A DNA stretch of 64,000 bases. Origin: Rosa chinensis (lineage: Eukaryota; Streptophyta; Magnoliopsida; Rosales; Rosaceae). Position 1 is the first letter of the stretch. Each line of letters begins with the position of its first letter. Shown here piece after piece: positions 54,785-64,000 of the stretch. The stretch lies in contig NC_037089.1 in assembly GCF_002994745.2 (NCBI RefSeq), positions 22,491,641 to 22,555,640 of the forward strand, given 5' to 3'. The position numbers and the translations under genes are program-made. A model generated the notes under the pieces. The model worked only from the letters and a program-made list of their open reading frames with translations. It did not search any database and was not told where the DNA came from.

Positions 54785-56240
54785 TAGTCTATGTTCTTGT
54801 GGCAGTTGATTACCTAACAGTCAAATATCTAAGACTACAAAACTGATTGATGGTTAGAGACTCTAGACTAGTAGACTATAACCTTCAGATAACACAAACA
54901 TTTGAAGTTTATGTCAAGAGTTTTCAGTGGGCTTGAATTAGTTACGGATATTACTAACTTCAAAATCAAAATTGTATTTAATCATTTCTATCAAGTTCGA
55001 TATTAATAACTTGATAATAAGTATTTCTTTAGAATATGAATTAGATAGAATCATACTAGCTTTTTTTATTTATTATTTTATAAATTATTGTAAATTTTGT
55101 GCTCATCTATACTTATTTTTCAATCTTCTTTGCACATATGACATAGAGTTTTACCTATTTTTCAATAAAACTAGTGATCTCAAGATCTTTTACCGATATA
55201 TTCAATAATATGACTTATCATTAAAATATATGTGTACTATTAATCTAGTAATAGTTATTATGTTAATACTATTATAAAAATATTTTGCTTATATTTCTTA
55301 ATACACGTGTGTGTATTAAAAACTAGAAGATATTTATCAAAACTACAAACTTTTTCGTTAATTTTCAATTACCAAAAAAGCCAGTTTACTAACCCTAAAA
55401 CATCGATTGTTATTCAGTCGATTCAGTATTTACCAAATCAAATGGTAGTCCTACTTATGGCAGAGACAATAACTCTAGAGAAATCGAACGTAAACTGGAA
55501 ATTTCAGTCCAATTTTCAATGCAATAGCACTCATCAAACATAGAAGCGGATATCTAGTTTATACAAATGAAAGAAATTTAACACTTGCCAGTTGATAGAA
55601 AAGTTTGGTGAGGGGATATGATTGATATAAAGATGGGACCTAGATCTAAATTCTGACGCTACCAAGCTGATAGTGCCTATTTGATCAGTACATTGCTCCA
55701 TGATCTTGTTAGGTATGTCCAGAAAAGCATCTGTCTAAACCTCTCCAGTCTCCACTAATGCTTGCGTATTGAATATTAAATTACGTGTGAAACACAACGT
55801 GAAGCGTCTGTTTGAACCTCTCCAATTATTCAACCTCATGACAAAATGTTCACAGATTCTTAAACAATAAAACTTTATAAATGGGTGAAATAGGAATTTA
55901 GCAAAGAAAAGATAAAAGGAACTTTCAACCTATGTAGTGGTATACAAAGTATAAAGCAAGACTAGATAATCTTTGTGCGAATGTTCATTTCTAGCTAATG
56001 TACGTATCAGTCATGCAATTATTAATTCAACTAATAAGTTAAACACTTAAACCTACAACTGTTAAAGAAGTTCATTACTGTTATCAAACTATCAATACAC
56101 CAAGCATGGGTTAGTATGCATTGCGAGCATGCTTTTACAACATATGTAACACATGATTAAGAAGGTCAGAACATGTAGCATGCACAGATATGGGGAGTGT
56201 GTACCAACTGTTCAGATAGTGGCAAGTTATTTACTTGATG
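54785..56240. other. Upstream region of unit B
   Basis: No gene. Collinear with 34747-36168 plus 37432-37449 of unit A, with small indels. Confidence 0.7.
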
Positions 56241-56247
56241 AGGGGAG

Positions 56248-56839
56248 CTATTTTGGGGAGGTCAGCCTATTTTCGTCTGAATCATGCTTGGATGAAGAAT
56301 CTCCCCCCATTAATTCCTGGAAACCTTCAACCTTCACTGGTCGAGCCCTAAGAACACCGGCGTTCCCGCACACATGAGAGAGTTCTAGAGTTTCAGTGAA
56401 TCGTCATTCACATGAAGGTTCAGGAACTTTATTTCTTCCATCAGATTTTCCTTACTGTGATTGAATTTGTGCAATTTGGGAAGAAGACATCTGTTTAAAC
56501 TTATTCCCTGACTGAGCAGGGACATTTTGCAATTGTAGGATTCGACATTGCAGGAATTTGATGCTGTCTGAACTGCAATTGGGGATGTCTGTTATTGAAA
56601 TTGTTGACGGCATTACTATCCATGGGTAACTCTGATGGAGCTTCAATCTTGACCTAGACCATTGGTCTGTCCTGTACCATGTCCATACCAGCACAAGGAG
56701 TAGATGGTTGACGTCTTCGCATTTCTATCTGCTGCTGTTGAAATGGCACATTCTTGGATTGGGCAATTTGCTGCATTTGTTGAATCTGCTACATTTGCTG
56801 CATCTGTGGATGCATTTGTCTCGATATCTATAGATTTAC
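56248..56839 (-). pseudogene. Gln/Met-rich gene, 3' end copy (unit B)
   Basis: Counterpart of 38320-38902. It retains the correct frame at the end (FQELMGGDSSSKHDSDENRL, then TSPK and the stop at 56248-56250), which unit A has lost, but it has a stop and indels in the Gln/Met-rich exon (the Lys/Gln-rich block around 56700-56810 is shortened). Only the last exons were duplicated, so it lacks a promoter and start. Confidence 0.62.
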
Positions 56840-57378
56840 TGAAAATTCTAACAGGCTCCAAGCATGGGTTGCTCCGGCAATTACACATCAGCATCTCTTG
56901 TAACCGTCAATTGTTGTGCAATACTTGTGGCATAATCCTAGCCACTTATTCAATTAAACCAAAAACTTGCAAAGCATTTTTAAAACTTTAAGAAGAAGCC
57001 TGGGTGCACAAGGGTTTTGCAGGTGGGTTGCTACTTGCATGACTTGCATCTGTGTGAAAAAGTAACAATATTTAACTTTATAATTTTCTTTAGTAACGGT
57101 TTTACTGTCAAAGGGATTGACTGTAATTATGTTTTCTTTACAGCCAACCATAATAAGTTAACAACCATTTGATTCCACGTATCTACCCAACACGCATCCT
57201 AGAAATATTGTTAATTAACATTTGTTTAATTTAAGACATTTCCTTTTCTTTCTTTCTTTTTCAATAAAGAAGCAAACATCCCAATTTTTTTTTTTTTTAC
57301 ATGTTCAGAAATAAAGAGCAATCCTTCTAAATTTCGGGGTTCGCCAAACCCTACCATGAACACCAAAAAAAATTAAAA
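56840..57378. other. Spacer between unit B and the second copia element
   Basis: A/T-rich; no supported gene, only short chance frames. Confidence 0.5.
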
Positions 57379-57581
57379 ATGTACTTTTCGTAAAAGTAAA
57401 ATTGAGATTGAATTGGTCTACTCATTTCATTTCATGGTCCCTTTATATAGGGATAGAATTACAACAGAAATATTGATTACATTAATGATACTAAATACTG
57501 ATTGAGCTGTGATTGTAATTTCTTAATTCCCTCCTCGTCAGTTGCTTTGACGAAGGCACATAATGTGTTTTTTCTTTAACA
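57379..57581 (-). repeat. Probable 3' LTR of the second copia element
   Basis: On the minus strand the LTR starts TGTTAAAGAAAAAAC directly after the purine tract CAAGGGGGAG and contains a TATA box (CTATATAAAGGG). The other end is a best guess (ACGAAAAGTACA at 57379) because the partner LTR and TSD are not available. Confidence 0.55.
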
Positions 57582-57787
57582 CTCCCCCTTGTGCCAAGTC
57601 AAAGATGAAATGGTGCATGAGTTGTTGCCTCATTAAAAACCTTGCCAAGTAACAATAAAAACCCTGTGGGACAAAAAATACACCTTGGTCGAAGGAAAAG
57701 AGCACAACGCACCTTCTACATTTGAGGATAACATGTGTGTGTTAGACTCCCCCTGACGTCTACACCTTCTCCTGATACTTGCATTAA

Positions 57788-59084
57788 TCAAGAGAGTTTG
57801 GAAAGACTTCGCATTCCTATGTTTTTCACATGTTTCTCAAATGTGGCATTGGGCAATGATTTGGTGAACAAATCTGCCACATTCTCCTCAGACCTTACTT
57901 GATTCACTTGAAACTTGAGGAGAGTCTGTTGTTGCTGATTGTAGAACAACTTTGGCAATATGTGTTTTGTGTTATCACCCTTAATATAACCTACCTTCAT
58001 CTATTCGATGCAAGCTACATTGTCTTCATAAATGCAAGTAGGTTCTTCAGTGGTAGAACTCAAACCACTAGTCCCTCTAATATGTGTAATGATAGCTCTT
58101 AACTATATACACTCACAAACCATCTCATATAGAGTAATGATCTCTGAGTGGTTCGAGGAGGTAGCTACAAGAATTTGCTTGGTTGATCTCTAAGATATCG
58201 CAGTGTTCCCAATGGTAAATACATAACCAGTTTGGGAACGACCTTTATGTAGGTCAGAGAGGTAGCTAGCATAAGCAAAACCGACCAAAATGTCATTTGG
58301 TGTTTTAGTGTAGTGAGTGGCGCTTTCGCCATCAACATTTCCTTTAGGGATTACAATTCCATTTGCGGTCCCTCTTGTCTCTCTATAGGGAAAGAACAGT
58401 CTCAAGTCAATGGTTCCTTTTAGGTATCAGAAAATGTTCTTGATACTATTCCAGCGACGCTGTGTTGGCACTGAGCTAAATCGAGCTAACAAGTTCACTG
58501 AGAATGCAATGTCTGGTCGAGTACATTGGGCCAAGTACAATAATGCGCCTATTGCACTAGATAGGGAATTTCAGCTCCCAACACCTCTTCGTCATCTTCC
58601 TTTGGACGAAATGGATATTTCTTTGCATCCAAGCTTCGACCGATCACGGGAGTGCTAGCAGGATGCACTTTGTCCATGTTAAATTGCTTGACTTTTGGAC
58701 ATACACAGACTGGTGGATTAGTATTCCACAAACTCGGTGTTCTAGTTCAAGGCCTAAACAGAATCGAGTTTTCCCAAGATCCTTCATCTCAAATTCGGAT
58801 TTCAAATAGCTCGCGGTTTCTCTTATTTCATCAAGGGTACCTATTATGTTCATATCATCGACATATACTGCTACAATTGCAAATCAGGAACTTGTTTTCT
58901 TTATAAATACGCAAGAGCATAATTCATTGTTCTTATATCCCTTCCCAATCAAGTAGTCACTTAGACGGGTATACCACATCCGCCCGGATTGTTTCAATCT
59001 GTAAAGTGAGCGTTTCAACCTAATTGCAAACGCACTCCGTGGTTTAGAGTCACTTGACTTGGGTAATGTAAGGTCATCAGGCAC

Positions 59085-59124
<40 letters not shown>

Positions 59125-59400
59125 TTGAATCTAAATCCCCATAGAGATATGCAGTAACATTCATGAGCTGCATTTCCAGTCCTTCTGAAAATACTAAGCT
59201 AACTAAGTAGCGGAACGTTATAACGTCCATTATGAGAGAGTATGTCTCCTCGTAGTCAATTCCAGGGCGTTGTCAGAAACCTTGCACCACAAGGCGAGTC
59301 TTGTACCTCAGGACTTCATTCTTCTCATTATGCTTTTTGACAATGACTCATTTATGTCCTACAAGTTTTACACTTGGTGGGGTTAGCACTACCTGACCAA
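57788..59400 (-). pseudogene. pol: pol of the second copia element: reverse transcriptase and RNase H
   Basis: Fragments in several frames: RT pieces near 59090-58884 (RLKRSLYRLKQSGRMWYTRL), 58853-58644 (NIIGTLDEIRETASYLKSEF, then MKDLGKTRFCLGLEL), and RNase H at 58405-58190 (LVGFAYASYLSDLHKGRSQT) and 58000-57788 (EENVADLFTKSLP). The RT active site near 58870 is damaged. A (TA)n run at 59089-59120 interrupts the region between RT parts. Confidence 0.82.
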
Positions 59401-60280
59401 ATACATGTCTCTTTGTCAAAGAATCTAATTCTGCTTGGATTGCTTCTTTCCATTTAGGTCGATCTGCTCTTTGTTGACATTTTGCAACAGAGCATGGTTC
59501 GATATCATCGTGCTCTATGATTTCTTGAGCAACAGTGTATGCAAATTCATCATCAATGTGTATGGAAGATCTTTCTATCAACTCATACGCACTCTCATAA
59601 TCCATTGAGATTTCTTTGTTCTCTGGAATCATTTCAAACATCGGAGCGTCCTCCAGTATTGATTCATAGACATAACTGTAATTAGAGACAATCTCATGAG
59701 AAGGATTCTCTACATTGATGATTAATGGATCGGTTTGTGCCTTACTCACCCTCTTCTTCCTTGGGTGAGTGTCAATCGAACCAAGTGGCCTCCCTCTCTT
59801 CCTTTGGGGAGCCACAGCCTCAACAACACCTCCACTAAGTGTGGTTGCAGTGCCTCTATCTGCGGCACCGTGCCCCTTGTTGGGGACTTCTAACCTTGTA
59901 GGCACATTTGCAGCTAGTATATATGATCTGGTCACTTTTGCGATATCAGTAAATGCATCAGGCATCGAATCTAATACGTTCTGCAGATCGATTATCCTTT
60001 TCACTTCACTTTCACATTGTGAAGTGGGGGGATTAAAATGAGATAGAGTGGGGACAAACCATGACAATTCCTGTCGTTCCCTTGGAAAATCATTTTTCCT
60101 ATCTCCCCCTAACGACGGGAAGACTGTCTCATCAAAGTGACAATCCTCAAATCTAGCGGTAAATAGATCGCCTGTCAAGGGTTCCAAATAGCGGATAATT
60201 GTTGGGGCTTCGTATCCAACATAAATACTTAATCGTCTCTGAGGACCCATTTTGGTGCGCTGTGGGGGCTCAATAGGCAC
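59348..60280 (-). pseudogene. pol: pol of the second copia element: integrase tail and linker to RT
   Basis: A 310-codon open frame. It begins PPQRTKMGPQRRLSIYVGYE, the conserved integrase C-terminal region of copia elements (P.QRTKMGPQR...YVGY). A variable linker follows (KRGRPLGSIDTHPRKKRVSK). The end is the RT start (PKWKEAIQAELDSLTKRHVF). It is continuous with the catalytic core upstream except for a broken piece at 60281-60420. Confidence 0.82.
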
Positions 60281-60422
60281 ATATACTGAGCAACCAAATA
60301 TGCGTAAGTGTGAAATGTTTGTCTAGCAGACTATTATCCAGTTACAACTGGTACGCAGAAAATGGTTGGCTAGCAGTGGGTCTGAAACGAATAAGTAAAG
60401 CTGCGTGCAATATTGCATAACC

Positions 60423-61564
60423 TCAGGCAAATATAGGCAGGTTGGTGCGCATAACCAATGCCCTAACCACCATCTGTAGCCTTTTAATGGTGGCTTCTGT
60501 GAGACCATTTTGTGTATGCACATGGGGTACAGGATGCTTTACATCGATTCCGATAGACATGCAATAATCATCAAATGCTTTTGATGTAAACTCTCCAGCA
60601 TTATCAAGCCTTATAGACTTGATAGGGTGATCAGGGTGGTGAGCCCTTAAACGTATAATCTGTGTTAGGAGTTTTGCAAATGCAGGATTTCTTGTGAACA
60701 ATAAAGCGACATGTGACCAGCATGTCGAAGCATCCACCAGAACCATAAAGTACTTGAATGGTCCGCATATCGGATGGATAGGTCCACATATATCTCTTTG
60801 TATCGTTTGTAAGAATGGAATGTTTTGTTTTGTATCTTTAGCATAGGAATGTCTCAATCCTGTTTTTGCTAAAGAGCAGGCTTTGCGAAACGAGTGATGT
60901 GCCTTTGAAATAGTCAATGAGGCATAATGGGAGGGAGATAGTGCTTCTGGTACTTCAGAAAGCAATGGATGCATTTGAACAGTACTATGACCGACACCTT
61001 GCAATGTGACGGATTTTTGTCTCATTTTATTTTTCACTCGAAAGAAGAGATGTCTGTGTGAGTTCTTTTAAATACGGATTATCATGTCATGACCTAGGTG
61101 CCCTAGGCGGTCATGCCAAAGCCTGTATGATTCAGTGTTCCACATTTCATTGTTGATGATAGCATAGGATTCAATGATCCGAATCGTAGTGAGGTATAGT
61201 CCACTAGATTGACTCATAAGTTTCTCTAAAATGCATTTCCTTCCACATTCATTAGAGTTAATATCAAGGTATTCAGTTTCATTCTCACAGTGTGTTTCTA
61301 CTGGATAACCTTGGCACAAATAGCTTTGAAACTTAACAAGGTTCAATTAGCTCTTGGTGCTTATAGAGCGTCTGTGACTTGAAATGTTGTGCCATTAGGT
61401 AGCAAAAATTTGGCAGTTCCTCCCCCTTTTATTACTTGTGATGATTCAATCATCGTAGTCACAGATGAATTATAGGCTATTAATTCAATGAATAATTGCC
61501 TATTTCTTAATATTGTGTGAGTAGTCCCACTATCAACTAAGCACTCAAGTTCTCCTCCATTCAT
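60423..61564 (-). pseudogene. pol: pol of the second copia element: protease and integrase core
   Basis: Protease: ECLVDSGTTHTILRNRQLF (Asp catalytic) at 61564-61361. GAG-pre-integrase: LWHDRLGHLGHDMIIRI (61120-61070). Integrase core, 61037-60423: FLQTIQRDICGPIHPICGPF with the first Asp, KSIRLDNAGEFTSKAFDDYC with the second, and THTQNGLTEATIKRLQ-type Glu motif. Breaks lie at about 61361 and 61065. Confidence 0.88.
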
Positions 61565-61890
61565 TCCTACAAATAAATGGGAGGTATTTAGAAGATATAA
61601 CTCATATTCTTTAAAGTATTTCTATTTGCGTAGAATGGTATTCTTTTCATTCTAATAATTTTTCCTTTTTCTAGATGTGTTGCGTTACATCTTTATAGTG
61701 CTATTTCGAATCATGTAAATATGTGTATAGTAAATAAATTTGAATAAATTCAGTGCTTCAGAATAAAATTCGAAATTTATTAATAAGCCAACGATAATCA
61801 AATCAAGGTCTTGTTCAGAAATCTTATTCATCAATCCATGATTGAAAATAAACTTTAAGACCAAGCAATAGTTTAATTAAAAATGAGGCA

Positions 61891-62901
61891 TTATGCCTTC
61901 ACAACTGTCTTTGGAAAATAAATATAGAAAGCAGATCGGTCAAAATCTAGTCCATCCATTGACTGAGCAAGTTCCTTGTTGCCATTGAAGTATGCAATTG
62001 TGAGGTTGACATCTGGGTCATGGCCTCCTTCTTCCATATAGTGAGCCTCTTGTTCTTTAGGCTCCCTATACCTCTTGTAAGTGGATGCAACTATGTGGCT
62101 TGCTTGGCAGTTCTTGTACCAATGCCCAATGACTCCACACCTATAGCATGGTTCATTGCCAAGTTTTTTCTTTTGCATCTTGTTTCCACGATCCCCATGT
62201 CCCTTTCCATGTGGTGCATTGTTGCCACGTGGGTGGGGATCAGCACGTCTAAACCCCTTTGCATTGGAGTTCTTTCCACCTTTCATTTTTCTATAATTAG
62301 CCTCGAGAATTTTCTTTGTCCCAGTGGGTCTGGCATTGTTATTCAAGAGAACCTCATTATGTCTCTCAGCCACTTGCAGTAGGCTAATCAGGTTATTGAA
62401 GGTTGTGATTCTTTTGTTGTCATACTCCAGCCTATACTGGTCCGCTAGTATAAGCGCTGAAGTAGAAAAGGTGGAAAGAGTCTTGTAGATCATATCATCT
62501 TTTGTGATTTCCCTTCCACAAAAATTGAGACGTGCCTTTAGGCGCAACATATCCTTGTTGAAGTCGTTGACCCTTTTGTAGTCAAGCAAGCGGATTCCAT
62601 TCCACTGAACGGCCAGTTCGGGGAGCAAAGTGTCATGAATGTTCCCAAAACGTCCCTTAAAGGCATCCCACAGTTTTTTGGGTGTCTTCAACTGAAGGTA
62701 CTCCCAGCGTAGGCTAGGATCAATATGTCGCCTTAGAAACATTAAGGCAATGGCTTTCACCTTATTTGATCGTTCATCATCATTGGGGTCAATAATGGTG
62801 GCAGTGTAGTCTTTTGCCACAAAGGCAGTTTCCACATCGGAAACCCAACGATGGTACTCAAGTCCTTCTGAGTCCAAGACAGGTCGAGTTGGATCAGCCA
62901 T
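61891..62901 (-). CDS. gag: gag of the second copia element (intact ORF)
   Basis: 336 codons, undamaged. N-terminus MADPTRPVLDSEGLEYHRWV is typical of plant copia gag. The UBN2 core contains KKLWDAFKGRFGNIHDTLLP and QWNGIRLLDYKRVNDFNKDM. A basic linker (GGKNSNAKGFRRADPHPRGN) precedes a CCHC zinc knuckle, CYRCGVIGHWYKNC (about residues 258-271). The tail is acidic with DPDVNLTIAYFNG. Gag and pol are in separate ORFs, with a 330-base gap. Gag could still support other copies of the family in trans if transcribed; nothing in the sequence shows expression. Confidence 0.9.
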   Translation of the reverse strand: MADPTRPVLDSEGLEYHRWVSDVETAFVAKDYTATIIDPNDDERSNKVKAIALMFLRRHIDPSLRWEYLQLKTPKKLWDAFKGRFGNIHDTLLPELAVQWNGIRLLDYKRVNDFNKDMLRLKARLNFCGREITKDDMIYKTLSTFSTSALILADQYRLEYDNKRITTFNNLISLLQVAERHNEVLLNNNARPTGTKKILEANYRKMKGGKNSNAKGFRRADPHPRGNNAPHGKGHGDRGNKMQKKKLGNEPCYRCGVIGHWYKNCQASHIVASTYKRYREPKEQEAHYMEEGGHDPDVNLTIAYFNGNKELAQSMDGLDFDRSAFYIYFPKTVVKA

Positions 62902-64000
62902 CTACATAAACAAGAGAGAAGATATAAATTACGCAATCATAAAGACATCCACGTAAATTATTTTCCAAAAATGTGAATTAGATTTCAAGACCAAGATTCG
63001 TAATGGTCATATTTTTTTCTTTCGATGCTATGTGAAAATACTTTATCACAGTAAGTGTGTATGGATAATGCACATGAATTTTCATTATCATGGAAAAACG
63101 GAATTGATATGTTGCATTCTAAAATTAACCATATAAAACATAACATATATAAAAATAAATTACATGGCATGCTCAAATTTCACATATATACAACAAATTA
63201 TATGCTACACATAATAATTAGCAATAATATATCATGAGTAAAAAATAAAATACTAAGGATAGCATAATATAAAGGCATGCTTAGGAATAATTATATAGGC
63301 GTAAATAAAAATTCATAAAACATGCTCAAAATTGCATAAATAATATATAACAAGATATATATGGCATGTTCAAAATAAAGTATAAACTATAGCATAATTA
63401 AAAAATGCTTAAACATAATTATGTAAAACATAAATAACAAAACATGCTCAAAAGTTCTAATTATAAATAATGAAATATACCATAGTATGAAAATAAACAA
63501 AAGAGAACATACTTGGTTTCGAGAAAATAAAACAATCCTAACGCACGAGCTTGTTGATGCAGGCGTGCGTAGTGATGTTTTTGTGCTTGAGAAAAAACGA
63601 GGCCGCTTCCTCTTTCTTTATAGCAGTGGGCCACGAGGCCTTTTTTCTTTTTTCTTTGTTTTCTTGGCCTACTTTTTTCTTTTTTGGGCCACAGGGCTTT
63701 TTTTTTTTTCTTTGCTGTTTTTTCTTGGGCCGCAGGGCCTGTTTGTTTGTTTTTTTTTTCTTTGCTTCTTTTGTGTAGATAGACATAAAGTAGTAACAAA
63801 TTAAATGGACTGATTATATTGATCAAGGCTAAAACAATGCGAAAGAGACTAATTACTAATATAATGGCAAAAAAAATTTATACTTCACAATAATCACATC
63901 CAAATGTCCTATTTCCATCTTTATTTTCTTCCACCTTGTTGGCCTGCAAAGGTAGTCAACGTTAATATAATGAGTAAAAAAATTAATAGCACACACATAT
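62902..64000. other. A/T-rich leader of the second copia element or flanking DNA
   Basis: No gene supported. It repeats short words such as CATGCTCAAAA and TAGCATAAT. A T-rich, G/C-punctuated stretch at 63590-63780 (TTTTTTCTTTGGGCC pattern) gives low-complexity ORFs on both strands. Confidence 0.5.

Larger units (their letters stand above)
50262..56839. repeat. Tandem duplication unit B (UGT-B, promoter, 3' end of Gln/Met-rich gene)
   Basis: Counterpart of 32321-38902. It lacks the solo LTR and hAT of unit A and contains the Pack-MULE 52732-54775. Its right end lies in an exon of the Gln/Met-rich gene, so the duplication breakpoint falls inside that gene; sequence after about 56839 is unrelated to unit A. 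Confidence 0.87.
57379..64000 (-). mobile_element. Second Ty1/copia retrotransposon, minus strand, 5' end outside or not found
   Basis: On the minus strand: gag (62901-61891), protease, integrase, reverse transcriptase and RNase H (61564-57788), a polypurine tract and a 3' LTR. Copia order is clear. It has an intact gag but a heavily damaged pol. I find no primer site or 5' LTR up to 64000, so the 5' LTR may lie beyond the window or be lost. The lineage was not assigned. Confidence 0.85.

Noticed and set aside
63461..63826. ORFs of 75-121 codons on both strands near 63.6 kb
   Set aside because: Low-complexity Lys-rich and Phe-rich translations of a T-rich, repetitive stretch.

Overview
The window is plant nuclear DNA. 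It has plant LTR retrotransposons primed by initiator-Met tRNA, CACTA, hAT, PIF/Harbinger and MULE DNA transposons, intron-bearing gene fragments, and two plant UDP-glycosyltransferase (UGT) genes. A eudicot is likely; Rosaceae is a guess from general resemblance only. The only apparently functional host genes are two paralogous UGT91-type genes on the minus strand (32588-34069 and 50552-52027). Most of the rest is transposons nested in each other, and most boundaries can be fixed by target-site duplications (TSDs) read directly from the sequence.

Region 1 (1-30970) is one SIRE-like Ty1/copia element that starts left of the window. Its pol is split by a 20-kb CACTA element (CACTA-1, 4195-24145, TSD AAT). 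CACTA-1 holds a second CACTA (CACTA-2, 6354-12921, TSD AGA), an 8.1-kb non-coding LTR element of LARD type (13191-21303, TSD CGAAA) and a MULE-type MITE (22327-22722, TSD TTAAAAATA). Both CACTAs carry host gene pieces: dynein light chain in CACTA-1; malectin-domain LRR receptor kinase, RCC1-repeat and unidentified pieces in CACTA-2. The copia 3' region holds a 2.4-kb solo LTR (26036-28409, TSD TTTGT) and an extra ORF (29316-29762). A hAT remnant (30998-31884) lies just outside the copia 3' LTR.

Region 2 (about 32321-56839) is a tandem duplication. Each unit holds a UGT, its promoter and the 3' end of a Gln/Met-rich gene. After subtracting insertions the units are about 4.50 and 4.53 kb. Because the copies are alignable, each shows the empty site of insertions in the other: solo LTR 36169-37431 and hAT 37458-38267 only in unit A, Pack-MULE 52732-54775 (with a class II TCP transcription factor fragment) only in unit B. 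Between the units, the longer copy of the Gln/Met-rich gene is split by a short-LTR Ty3/gypsy chromovirus (39372-48597, TSD TATCA), itself split by a PIF/Harbinger element (40616-45144, TSD TTA) with both of its genes and a transposase interrupted by one nonsense codon.

Region 3 (57379 to beyond 62901) is a second, decayed Ty1/copia element on the minus strand with an intact gag ORF and a broken pol. Its 5' LTR was not found before the window ends. No tRNA, rRNA or CRISPR array was found. The observations I rate highest are the dyad-rich tandem array of the LARD, the multi-gene captures by CACTA-2 and the Pack-MULE, and the UGT pair with changed protein ends.
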